This document shows positions 26,524 through 39,700 of a stretch of 64,000 bases of DNA, piece after piece. The translations under genes and the position numbers were made by a program. Within the stretch, counting starts at the first letter, position 1; each line of letters begins with the position of its first letter. The DNA comes from Paramacrobiotus metropolitanus (taxonomy: Eukaryota > Tardigrada > Eutardigrada > Parachela > Macrobiotidae): the NCBI RefSeq assembly GCF_019649055.1, contig NW_026570221.1, forward strand, positions 1,922,001 through 1,986,000, in the 5' to 3' direction. The notes under the pieces were generated by a model. That model made no database searches. It saw only the letters and a list, made by a program, of their open reading frames with translations, and was not told the DNA's origin.

Positions 26524-27708
26524 ATTGCGGAATTCTACTCGATATCCTGCTGACTTTTGTACGTATCCAGTGTATATTCGTAGGGTAGTAACTGTTGTAC
26601 CGTCGTAGATCTAAACATGCGGTACTGCTAGTTCTACTCCGGAGACATTACGTTTGCAACTGTCGGCATCAGGAAATGCTCACAAAGGAGGGTAAGGTTA
26701 ATGCAATATGACTGATTAATTCTTGTCTGACAGGCTGTAAAAATACACTCACAATGCGCACACTGCCCGAAGTTTACATGTCTAGATACGTATATGAATG
26801 CGCAACACGGAATCGCGAATTACAGATTTGACAACAAGTCAGCCGCGTGGGGGTGTGTCTTAATCACTAATGGATGTATTTTCTCCAATCCTATCTTTAC
26901 GAGATATTCAAGGTATGAAGAAACGTGTAAAATCGTTCCTTATTTGCTTCCGGTCGATTTTTTTAATACATACATTTTCGGAGAAACCAATGTAGACAGC
27001 TTCTTGCGTTTATGTTGCGCACTTTATCTAAACAGTTTTCCGACTCTGATCGTGCAATCAATTTTAAATTTAAATTCATATTTTCATATCAAACAAATTT
27101 AATTCATATCAAACAAATTTAATTTCATATCAAACAAATTTAAATTCATATTTTCCAGATTATGTGCAGTATAAACAACAGTCACGGGAGCATTAAATTT
27201 TGGTAAAAACAAATAATATTGGTGAAGTACTTATTTACACGATCGCATATTCAGTTTTTATTTGATCCTTGCACAGTTAATGTTGAATTTCAGCAGATTG
27301 TAAACTGCACAGCAAGTTGTAAGTGTGCTAACACTCAACAGCATGGAAATGCTTAATGTGCGTGACCGTTATTTTATACGGCATGTCATTTTCATAAGTG
27401 CAATGCAAACATGATTGTATCGAAGAAGTCAACAACCACTCTACAAGTACGAGTATTTGTGCGAAAGGATCCAACGATAACATCGTATCAATCGATCAAC
27501 CAGTAGGTGAGAATCTCTCCCTTACCCTAATAAACGGAACTGGGTCAACATTCAGTGACATAGACCTGGATTACAATGAAAGCAACGAATGAAAAAATGC
27601 ACACTGAAATGAAATTATTCGAACAATAAAATTTACCAGCAAACAGAAATGAGCAAGCAGTTTACAGTTTGAAACAAGGATGGGACAAATACCTCGTAAT
27701 ATGTTTAC
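26524..27708. other. Region between cyclases C and D, with a short tandem repeat
   Basis: No gene was recognised. Three near-identical copies of a unit containing CATATCAAACAAATTTAA lie at about 27085-27150. The terminal coding exon of gene D (a GKG-type tail) should be in this stretch, but I could not place it with confidence. Confidence 0.4.
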
Positions 27709-30700
27709 CTTAATCGCCATTCTCCCACGTGTTTCAAACTTGTGTCCGAACGTTTTTGCAATGGGTACTGTATTTGGACTAACATGGATCTTCCCCGGAA
27801 GACCGTTGCTTTCCATTCGAGATGCGGTATTTACCGTATCTCCAAACCTGTGAACGATCAAGACAGTTTTCGGTAAATCGAGAGTAGCCAATCAGTTTAC
27901 ATTTTGAGAATATGGTTTATGGCACGTACAAACAATAACGCGGCTTCTTCATCCCAACCACACCCACAGCGACCGGCCCACTGTGTATTCCAATCAACAA
28001 GCCCAACCGTGGATCCTCGATAATCCGGTGAAATTCCGTTTGTAGCAAATTTGCCAACCGGCAGATTTCGTTGGCATGGCGTTTACCTATCCTTTCGACA
28101 AGTCCGCTGACTGCCTAAACAATAACAAATAAGGTCAGGGTCAATAACAACTGAGATAACAATAAGCGTAATACATACCACATAGCTGCTCCCGATGGTT
28201 TCTAGTTTATACACCGACACTTTGGCGATGGCTCGATCAAAATAGACGTAAGTATTATGGAGAAAATGCAGTGCTACATCGGGTGGACAACCCGCGATAA
28301 AATCGGTAAAACCGGCAATATCACTGAACAGAACGCTAACTTCATCCACGTATTCGGGGTCAACTTTTATACCGGCTCGTAGTTTCCGTACAACGTCGCT
28401 ACAATGAAGCAAAAAGACAAATGCTTTAGTTGTGTTTGCATTAATGAATTTATCCTCTTACACCTTACACAGGAAGCATCTCCCGCAATAAGGCGTCAGC
28501 ACGCTGCTGCTCTGACTGCAGCTGAGCGGTCTTCTCCGAGACCTGCATTTCGAGTGTTTCGTTATATTTGGCTAATCGTCTGATAATCCGCTCGATCAGG
28601 CTGCCTCTCAGGCCTTCATAAACGGTGGCTTCTGAGAAACAATTATGTATGTCCAGCATTTGTGGTCTTGCTGCGGGGTCTTCTAACCAGCACCGCTTTG
28701 TTACTTCGAGGAAGTGGCCAAGAGCTCCTTTCTCAAGTTCTTCGGAAAACTTCAGCTGTCGCAGCCCATCTCCACCCACTACACATGCAAAAAAGGATAG
28801 CATCACCAGTTTGAAATATCAGTGTATGTAATGCGCAAATTATCTACCCAGTGCGTGAGTGTTAAAGGACTCGTAGCCCATGAGAATCTGCTGAACAATT
28901 GTTCCCATTGCGTATATATCGCTTGCCGGAAAGGCACGCCCATGGCAATATACTTCCGGTGCCATCCACGGGTGCGGCGGGAAAAACGGACGACCATGAT
29001 TGGAGTGTCCAGTGGACCCAGATAACAAACGACTAATGGTCTCGTGGCCGTAATCGGAAATCTTCATGCTCAAGTGGCTGTCGAGCAGACATTTTGTTGG
29101 ACGGAGGTTCCCGTGCATTTTTACTCCAGTTGTGTGAATGTAATGCAGACCCTTAAATAAAAGATTTAACTATAAGCTAAATTCCAGTATAAGTGGTGGA
29201 AAATTTATTTACGTGAATGAGATCGTGTAATAAAGAGAGCTTTAATGTCCAGTCCGGTTCTCGCAACAGCAACAAATCCTCCAGTGAACCCCGTTTGCAC
29301 CATTGGTGAAAGAGAACGGGTGGTCGATGGGCTATGTCCAGTCCTATTAGCTTGTTAATGTGATGTGAATCCATTTTGCGAATCTAAGAAATAAATCAAG
29401 AAAACTGTTCACTTATAAGCCAATTTCAAAATACCGAGCGCCCGCATCACCTATCCATTTTACCCCTATTACCCAGTATTACCTATACAGGCAAACGCAC
29501 GAGAGCACAACCGTGAGCCAGTGCAAAATGTGCACTTTGCTGCTATCGGTAATGCCTAGAAAGAGCACTCGCGTTCTGCCGGCAAAGCACACCAGGAATC
29601 AGGATTGACTGATTGAATGACTGTAGGATTATGCTAACAATACCTTTTTTATTAATTTTGGAAATCACTATAGCCACCCACTACAACCACTTACAGGGGT
29701 AAGTGGTTATTGGGCTACAGGGTTCCGTAGGTTCGTTGTAAATGTAAGTGGTTTCTTCTTCTCTTTTCAAGATACTGTAACAGTACATTGTGAGCTCGAA
29801 AACACTAAGTTATGACTCTTTTGAGATTTATTCGTGCTCTTGTGCACAACTTTAACGTACGGCACAGTAGAGTATTGCAGCATACTTGACGAAGTATTCA
29901 TACAATTTATTGGTGCTGTAGTACGTATATCACTTATGTGAACGCATAGCGACCTGGTATAATACACCTGTTTTGTGGAGAAAAAAGGACAATTCAATCT
30001 TTTACTATTAAGTTAACGAAAAAAGGGCTTGTTTTGCAACTGGATCGAGCGCGTCTGCCGCGTCATCAGAATACTACTCTAGTTCACAGTCCAGCAAACA
30101 ACTGTGGTTTTCAGTTTTCATTATCAAAATTAACTGGAGAAGCATAAGCTACCCAGTACCCTAGTGTTGCAGCTGCAGTCTGCTGGCAGCCTGGCACACA
30201 TCTGACGCAAACAGCTTAATCCATAGAGCAGTATTTACGCTGTCGGTATTATAATTAAGTACGCCACGATCGCCACCTATGCCAGGAGCGCCAAAATATG
30301 ATCCTTGCTTCGGGTTAAGACCGATGGAAATAGCGTCACTGCCGCGAGCTACCGGTGTTAGCGACACATGCGACCTTTTCGGTATGGCTCATGGCGGCGT
30401 CATCATTTTTAATGCGGCAAGCTGGGGCTGTTGCCTTGTTACCACAACATCATCGCCCGACACGTTCCACGTGCTGCTACAAAACCTTCTACGCATTCTA
30501 AACGTTAGAGAGTAGCCTTTCTCGGTATTATAGACCACCCCGTACGGTAACGGTAATTTAATTTGGTAATACCGCGGATAATCTTTGACAAGGCGGGTAC
30601 TTCCGAATTGAGCAAGTACCGTGGCTAAAATGACGTTTCGAGTTGCAAGTTACAGGATATGCCTCTAATAACACAAGCGTCCACCAACTGTTGGCGTATC

Positions 30701-33700
30701 GATAATTAAGAAAATCGTGTACAGTAATTCACGCTAATCCAATCGGTCCTAAGTTCATCCTTGTACAATTATTTGGCAGAAATCTTAAATCATTGCTCGT
30801 AATTCTACCGAGTGCCGACTTACATAATTCAGGAAGCTAATATAGCCCTTGGTAACTGTTGGATGTTTGCCTGAAGTCCAGATTAACGGCGTCTTGATAG
30901 CTCGAATACCGCGCACAACGGCAATCTTCCGCTGAAAATTCTGCGCGTGCGTAGTGAGTGAAAAATAGGATCGTTCCGTGGCGGTGCGAAATGTACTGCG
31001 GGAATGCTCAACATCGGTTGAATGGACAATCCACCATGTACGTTTAATATTGGCTTTGCGCTCATTATTCCTGGGATAAAGCAAAATACAGTACATTGTT
31101 CCAATTCGTTATTTATTTCGCATAATCACAAAATTACCAAATAATTCCTCCAATTAATACTGCGACGACCAACATCACAGCAGCTGTGACAACTCCCACG
31201 ACCAAACCGACATTGACTACTTTTGTACATTTCTCTCCAAATAGACCGCAGAGTGGACGATCAGGCGGTACGTGCCCGATACGCCATTTCATTGGTCGAT
31301 TTGAATCCACCAATGGGTAGGTGTCGGTCTTGTAGTCATAGTGCAACACCGTCTACAAACGAATAAATTAAGAAAATTGCGAAAAAACATTTTAGCACAG
31401 CGTCTTACCACGCTCTCATTTCGGGCGTAATCAAACTGTTGCACCCAAATGATAGGCTCCTTGATAGCTTTTGACGTGACTAGGACATTTTCAAACATCA
31501 GCTCGTGTGTCCGGTTAACGATTCGCCCAATCATACTGGCTGCCGAGATTTTCTGCTGAAGTTCATCGGTGGAACTGATTTGCATATCCGTTAATGTTTC
31601 GTTGATTGCCTAGAACAACCCAACTTTTTCAACCGAAGTTGTGCACTGCTATTGGGTAGAGATAGTTTGGTTACCAAAGATGCCATTTCCACGGCCTCGT
31701 GACATTGGAAGATGAAGTCATTGTACTGAACACATACATTTTAAAAGGTCAAAGTTGAGGTAACGGGAAACCCAGTTGAACATTAATCCGAAAATTTATT
31801 TATATAAATGTACCATGAGTTCCTGCTGGAAAGGTGTTCCAAACTTTTCTTCTCGTCTTTCGTTAACTGCACGAGACGTATTAAGAAACATGTCCCAATT
31901 GGATTTTGGCGTGCGGAACAAGAGTACATTATCCAATGCCGAATGAACTCGCTACCAAAAATGGTTTTCGCATGAGACTTGATTTAAATAACGCAACCCG
32001 ACTAAATATTGTACTTTACTTCGTCATTCTCGTCGCCCAAGTACCACTGATCAATCGGCGGCTCGAAAGGAATTTGGCTTTCATACAGCATCATGAAAAC
32101 CTATGAAATTACGGTACCACATTAAACTAATCGAAATGGCTACGCGCGAGAGTATCGCGCGCGTAGAGATTTGACTACGCGCGAGAAACTCTCGCGCAAA
32201 GTCATAAGACTACGCGCGCGAGTTAGCGAAATTATATTAGAAAAAATATAAATATAATCGATTTGTGAATTAGCAGCAATGTGGCAGGCATAAACCAATA
32301 ACAACAACAACCAACAACCAAGGTCAAATATTCTGTTATTGCTCCAATAATTTCGAGGACGTAAAATTATGTATTTTTCCGGTACTGTGTACTAGCCGGC
32401 ACAATTAAGCTACCTACCGGTATTCGTAACGGTTATAGTTTTAAAATTGTATTGTTTACTCCTCTAAAATGGACTCTACCCTGCTTAACACCGGATACCG
32501 CTTTATGTCCTACGAAGCAGCTGTAAAAGCTGTCCAGGACTGGGGAAAGGTGACCAACCAAGTCTTTGTAAACCCAGGAGGAAACGCACGGACATCGAAA
32601 ACACATCCGCACCATGCAAGTTTCCATACAGCTCCGCCCGACTAATCTGCAAGAAGGGAGGCGAATATCGGCCTCACCGGAAGGACGAGCAGATAACCCA
32701 CAAGTCCATCACAACGACGCTGAAGAGCGGTTGCAAAGCATATGTTCACCTCAAGCTTCTCAACGGCATGATGGAAATTGTACATCTGCCAGCCGCGGAG
32801 GATCATAACCATGAGCTCACAAGCATCGTAGCCCAGCACATCCCGGAAAACTGAGCTGATTCTCTACAGTTTTTACTACCGGCGAGAGCTTTCGCGCGTA
32901 GTCAAACTACTACGCGCAGGAGCTCTCGCGCGTAGACAAAGTACTACGCGCGTGAGGGCTCTCGCGCGTAGACCTGACCTAAACTAATCTAAGGACCTCA
33001 CGTTTGCTAGCGAATTAAGAACTTGGCAAGCAAACCCATTAAGTGCAAAAATAACTGTCCATGTACAAACCGTATAAAATTGTAAAATTTTAGTACTTAC
33101 ATAGTCGCCATTTGTCATTCCCAAATCGTAGGCCTCCGCCTGTGGCGTAAAAGTATTTTATTGTAAAACGAATCAGAAATAAGGCTATGCGTAGTGAAAA
33201 CATACAACCTTACCAGCAATCTCCTCATCGATGCATAAAGAGTACAGCACATGATAACTGCAAAAAATGATCAGAGTCATATGTTAACCAACTTAAGCTG
33301 AGGATTTTAAGCGTTTACAGCTGCCATACTTCGACTATGCTGTGCGGCTTGGTTCAGAGAAGCACTAAAGGTAAATCCCGGCTTGGTAGAGTCAACTTCA
33401 ATTACGATATACTGAATAGCTTTATCTCGCTTCCGCAGATCGATAAATAGACCATCACATTCGGATAGACTCCGTCCGGCTTCCTGAATATCCTTCAAAA
33501 GGTCATTGATCACCACCAGGTACTTCCAGTGGTACTTGTCCATCACCTTCCCGATGGCCGCTCCAAAAATTAGATAAGAGGCCGCGGCCATGGCGACAGC
33601 GTTGGGTGATCGATGTTGATTAATGGCTACACCGGCAGCACTGCAAATAGCATTGTTATTGGCTAGAATAAAGTAATATCGCGTTATCGCTCGGCCTTGC

Positions 33701-36700
33701 ACAAGGTATGCCGCTACGTACCAAGGGACGATGAGGAGATCCAACTCTGAAATTATCAAGTAAAAGCTCACCTCACAGTAACAAGAGTTATCGTCAGCAG
33801 ATGTTACTGTATGTTAATAAGCACAACTCTGAAACACTACATGTACGCTGATGAATGAAACTTTAGAGTCCACGATAACTGATAGGTGCTGAACATAAAA
33901 GCGAAAATGTCATACGAATATGAAATTTCTTTCTGTTAAATTTAGCTCCTTCTCGTTCATATCAAAACGATTGGTTCGAAGTTTACTTACAGTTACGGAT
34001 GCAAAATAACTATAAAAAGACATTCTGTGCCTGGTTGACGGTTCATTTGTAAGTATTTTCGCGCAAGGTTTTCAGCCAAAACTTTTACGTTACGCTTATA
34101 CTTTATCCGCGCATATTACAGTAGTAACTGCAAAATATTGAAATGCATCATTGTACGAGTTAAGCATTCGACATACCTCGTGCAAAGTCAAAAATCGTTG
34201 GCAATGCCCAGTTGCAAACTGAAAAACAGCAGCATTATAAAATGAAAGGATCACTGCAGGAAGCAAGACGTACGAGCAACATTGCTCGTATTTGCATGCT
34301 ATGAGGGAGACTCCGTCAGGATAGTCAGGCTATGGACGCCTTCGTACTATCGGGAGTGTACGCGTGAGCCAGCACTATATCGTCAGGCAGTACTATCGTT
34401 TAGAGCCATTTTCACTGTTATACGGCATTGCGAGCCATAGCACGGCAGCGTATGTGCTTGTACGAGTTTACTCGTGCAGTGCACTACGTACAACTCGTAC
34501 ATCAGCCACTCTCACTTCAGGCATAGTACTTTGCAGGTAGCCAGCACAGACTTCACAGTCTGCACAGTCATTACGATATTCGGTGATTTCCATGCTTGGC
34601 ATTCCCACCGGTGTCATAGGATTTTATGTTGATGTTGTGATTTATATTTTTATGAGCCATAAATATTGATATTTACGTTCCCAGTGCGTTTCCCGTATCT
34701 CCGGTAGAGTCGTAGGCTCTAGGCCCCTTACGTCGTGTACGGCCTAGATCGCATGGTAGCAGATAGCGTGTCGGTTCTCGGAAGAACAGCGTGTGGAGTC
34801 CTCCCTCTGGATTCTGCGCGTTTTCGTCCCAGTCGACATTAACACCGAAGCGAGGAGCAGCACCTGGTGCGCGAAAGACTGCTAAAACCAGTCACCAGGT
34901 CCCTCAAGGAGCAGCCCAACCTCGGATTGAAGTAAGAATCCTCTAACAGCCAAACCAACTCATTTTTCTTTTCATTTCTATCACTAACCTAATTACAGCA
35001 CTTTCTTTTAATTTAATTCTTCACATTATCAGGACAATAGCGGCTATCCAGAACAACTCATATTTAGTTTGTATAAGCCAGATCGCACATCAAAACTACT
35101 TGTTGATAATTGTATAAGCCAGATCACACATCAAAACCACTTGTTGATATTAGGTCTTCAGCCAGCTCTACATTTCAGTCCTACAGTTTACATATTTATT
35201 TATTCGTCAGACCTTCATTTCATTCAGCCAGTACAATATTTTCCACTAATTTCAGTACGAATAGTGCTGTGAATTTGTGGAAAAATTAGCCATTCAACCT
35301 AGTGAGTTTCTTCGGAAATTCACTGCACATCAGCCAGCCAGACACGATTTGTTTCGTGTGCAAAAACACGTGTTCTTGCAGCCAGTAAAATCAGCGTTAT
35401 TTCAGTCCAAAATTCAGCGTTTTTCAGCCAGCGCAAATCTCTGGGTTTTTTCGAAAGGTTACAATCTTTCGGAAATTTCCGGGTATTGCGCACCGTTCAT
35501 CGCTCTTGCAGGCAGGTAAATTCATGTTCAGCATTGGAAAGATTCCAATCGCTGATAACCAAGCCGCCTTTGTATTCGGCTCGCTCGAATACAATAGCCG
35601 CTTAAAGCCATCGCACTCAGAGACACAGGAGAGAGAGGAAATTTTCAGAAGTCATTTCTGAAAAACATCCTCTTGCATCACACAGCCAGACATCCAGGCA
35701 GTACAAAGTGGCATTTTTGAGCGCTGTTGATTTCGATTGATAGCGTTCGAAATTGCAGCCATTCCAAAGGCACCTTCAAATTTAAAATTAATTCAGCCAG
35801 ATCTCACACAATTTAATCCTGATTATTACAGCATCATTTTCATAACGCCAGTAAAAATGTTCAGACGGCTGAGAGACACACTCTCACCGTTTGTGCGAGC
35901 AAGCCAGACGCCAGAAACAACCGACAACGAACCGTTGTCAAGTGAGGCAGAAATACCGGCTCAGGAACGTGTTTCACGTTCCAAAGCACAAAAACTGAAG
36001 GCAGGAGGACACGATGTCCCATACCACACGTTGGAAAGCATTAATCAGCAGCAAGCATTCGCCAGAAGCAGTAAGGTGGCACGTTCTCCGGAACGGAAGT
36101 CCACTGGACCTGCACAGCCAGAAACCACTCAGGCAGAAATCCACGCTCAGCCAGATGATGCTGACTCCATTATTGGAGGTCAAAATGATCTGCCAGAGCT
36201 TAGCGATATGTCTCAGTCAGAAGAAGAACATCAGAAGCCAGAACAAACCCCGCCAGTTCAAAACGAAAATGCACATCAGTCACCATCGTCAAATGATCCA
36301 GCAGCATATCACACACCACAGGAACAGGACCCAGACCCACAGCAGGAGGTAAACCGACTGCGTGAGTTATGGGCCAAGGCAAAAATCGAATTATTTCGTG
36401 AAAAAGGGCAGTCAAATTCGCAGGCAGCTAAAATTCAGGAACTAACTGACTTTATCAAACGCCAGGACGAAATGATTAATTTTCAGAAAACGTACATCGA
36501 AAAGAGGGATCAGCGTTTGCAGCAGCGCGACGCTGATAAAGCCAGCACAATTCAGAACAATGCCGAAATTGAGAAGGCACTCCAGGAATCGTACCTGGAA
36601 AGGCAGAAATTACAGGAGAGGGCAGAGTATGCTCATCACCAGTTGCAGAAGGAGGCACAAAAACGTATTCAGGCAGAATCACAGAAGGCAGAAACTCTTC

Positions 36701-39700
36701 AGGACGAACTCAGACACTACAGAGAGCGGTACACTCATTACAAGGAGAGGTGTGGTGAACTTGAGGCCTGTTTGATCGAGGAGCCTTCTCCCGGTCAGCC
36801 AGCCCCTCCCCCACCAACCTCCCGAAATCAGAGACACCAGTCACGTCGAGACGAATCACCGGAAGTAATGGAAATCCCTCAGGATAACACCACTCACCGG
36901 CGTCCATCTCGACGCCGTAAGGCAGAACATCGAGAACATGTCCAGTTCAGAACTACAGAGCCAGATGATGAGATCACCATCATCCCACAACCACGCCCAA
37001 CTGTGGTAACCCCACAATTGGACATCGGCAGTATAATTGGCAAAGCACTGGAAGCACAGTCCAGTGGTTTTGCTCAGTTATTACCACAAGTAGCCAGCAA
37101 AAAGACCAAGAACTGCTTCGTACCGAAGTATAAAGGCACAAAAGACACCGTCGAAGGCTTCCTCACACTATTTGAGTTGGCCAAAAAGGCAGGCGAATGG
37201 GAAGAAGAGGAAACTCTCAACCGTTTCGCCGGTGCACTTCAGGATGAGGCAGCTACATGGTTCAGTGGTATTATGGCATCTTCAACGCCAGTTACCACTT
37301 ACGCAGAAGCTAGGAAGAAACTGTTGGAGCGCTTCGGCGATCCAGACAAGGCCTTCCATGCCACACAGACACTCATGACACGCCAGTTCAACCCAGCCAA
37401 AGAAACAATCGAGCAGTACTTTCAGGCAATGTCATCATTGTCTGATCGTAGTGGTCAAACTCAGCCAGCTTTCCTCGTCTCCTGCATGCTGAAGGGACTG
37501 GAAACAGCCCCTAAGCTGCACGAGAATGTTGCACTCATGATGCCAAAAACACCAGTGGAACTTCTCCAGAGAGCCAGATATCTGGAGTCGTTGCACTTAA
37601 GCGGCAGTAGTAGCAAACCAGCCAACCCTACAAAAGCCAGCTCATCCAAAGTATCGTACGCACAGGCAATTAACCCCGAATGTCAGCCAGATAACCCCGG
37701 CGTTCGCAACGCTGGTGGTCAGCAGACCGCCGGCGGCATTGCGAATCGTCCACCTCGGAGCAGATCACAACAAAGTAACCCACAAGTCAGCGATAAACCG
37801 CGAGAAGGTGTCGATTACTGCAAGTGGTGCTGCATCGAAGGGCATACCTCCGATGTGTGCACACATGCAGGAAAGGCAAAGGCAGATAACCCCGTCTATC
37901 AGAAATATCACTGGCCAGATGGCACACGACGCTCACTGAAGGAATGGCAGGACAACAAAGCTCGTCGTGAAGCCAGAAAACAAAGCCAGAGCCCAGAAAA
38001 CCGTGCTAATAACGAACGCAGAGCTAACACAACAGATCAGAGCGACAGAAGGCAGAATAACACAGGTAATGAGCGCCGTGGTGGCAGTGGTCGGCCATCA
38101 GCCCGCCCCGCGCCATCACCGCGTCCCCGTCAGTCCAACCGTTTCAGCGAGTTATCGGATACACTATCAGACAGTGACGGTGAAGACTCCGATACAGAAT
38201 CAGCCAGAAATACAGATGCTGAAATCAGTGACAATGAGGCAGATTTAAACGATTAAGGGCAGCAGCAACCGGCTCTGCTGTCCCGCGTCCCAAAAAACCG
38301 CCGGATAAGCCAGTAATACAACAAGTGTCAGCAAATAAGCCAGTACAACGGAAAGCAGCAGCAAGTAAGCCAGCCACAAAACCAGCGACAAGTAACCCAA
38401 CTTGTTACTCGGTTACAGTGGTACCACAGCAAGTTACAGCTAAGCCAATCCAAAAACAAATCAAAACACCTAAGCCAGTAAATCAAACCAATTTAAGCCA
38501 GTTTATCTCTCAAGCTACACTTGAGATTATCCCAGAGCTAACCACAAATAAATCAGAGCAACCAGAGCAGAAAGCCAGTGTAACATTCAACGGTTTCACC
38601 GTTGAGAGTGATTGTGAATGTACCGTTGATTCAAACCCAGCAGTACATCATTGTCACATCGGTAATTGTGATGAGCCAGGAAAATCGCCGACGTTAACTC
38701 ACCCAGTTACGATCGGTACAGCCAGAGTAAACGCCATGATCGATACAGGAGCGGAAACGTCCCTCATATCTGATCAGTTATGTAGGCAGTACAATCTCAT
38801 TCAAAAGCCATTATCAAAACACATGCATATCAGGGGAATAGGAGGAGTTTGTAACTTCTCCGTGACGCATTACGCCAGTGTTCCCATAAAAATCAACGGC
38901 AACGTAGTGCTTCACAGCATGTACGTTAAACCGTTATGTGCAGATAGTGTGCATCTCCTTATAGGCCAGGACTTCTTAGCAAATGTGGTCATGGTGGCAG
39001 ACTGTGGTAAAGTTTCCCACCTCCGACCAAAACAAAAACGCGATCGCCCATATCTTGTAAATCAGTCTAACCCAGCAAAGCCAGCTGCGTTAGAAGTATA
39101 TCAGTCCAGTGCTGCTGTATCAGCCCCACTGGAAGTAAATCAGTCCAGACCGGCATTATATGCCACCCTGGAAGCAGATCTCGCTAAGAAACCCGGAGTG
39201 TCGTCTTACCCCATACCAGTGGCAACTGCGTTGCCACTGGATGCAGCTCAAAAAGGGGATAAGCGGCAAAATCCTTTGCACACTGCAGCACAACCTCTAG
39301 CCAGAAAACAAAAATCAGTTAAGCCAGTTCAAAATAAAACTAAGCCAGAAATTAAACCAGTAAAAAAGCCAAAAACCACGAAGTTGCCAGATCTATCAGC
39401 TCCTAAGCCAGATGAAAATACGATTAATCAGATAAATGCGTGGTTAGCATATCAAGTCTACATTAGGCAGATACAAAAGGCAGCATTCTACAGGCATCGA
39501 ATTTTTAAATATTATCAGACACAGATAAAAGCCAGAAAAACAATTAAAACTGGAGGCTTTAATCCCACTTCAGTCAAATGGATACTTACAAAGCAGTTAG
39601 AAGGCATTAAAAAAGAGATCTTGTACGAGTACAAACTACTCGAACAAGATCGTCGGCAGATCAACGTTAAATTCAGTTCATATCAGATGCAGAAGCCAGA

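Noticed and set aside
27548-27568. Last exon of gene D (acceptor CCAG followed by six codons and TGA)
   Set aside because: The phase fits, but the peptide lacks the GKG-type tail of the other genes; too weak to call.
33985-34018. Exon 2 of gene D at a strong GTAAGT donor
   Set aside because: It contains a stop in the required phase; a 42-nt exon at 34177-34218 fits phase, length and sequence of gene E exon 2 much better.
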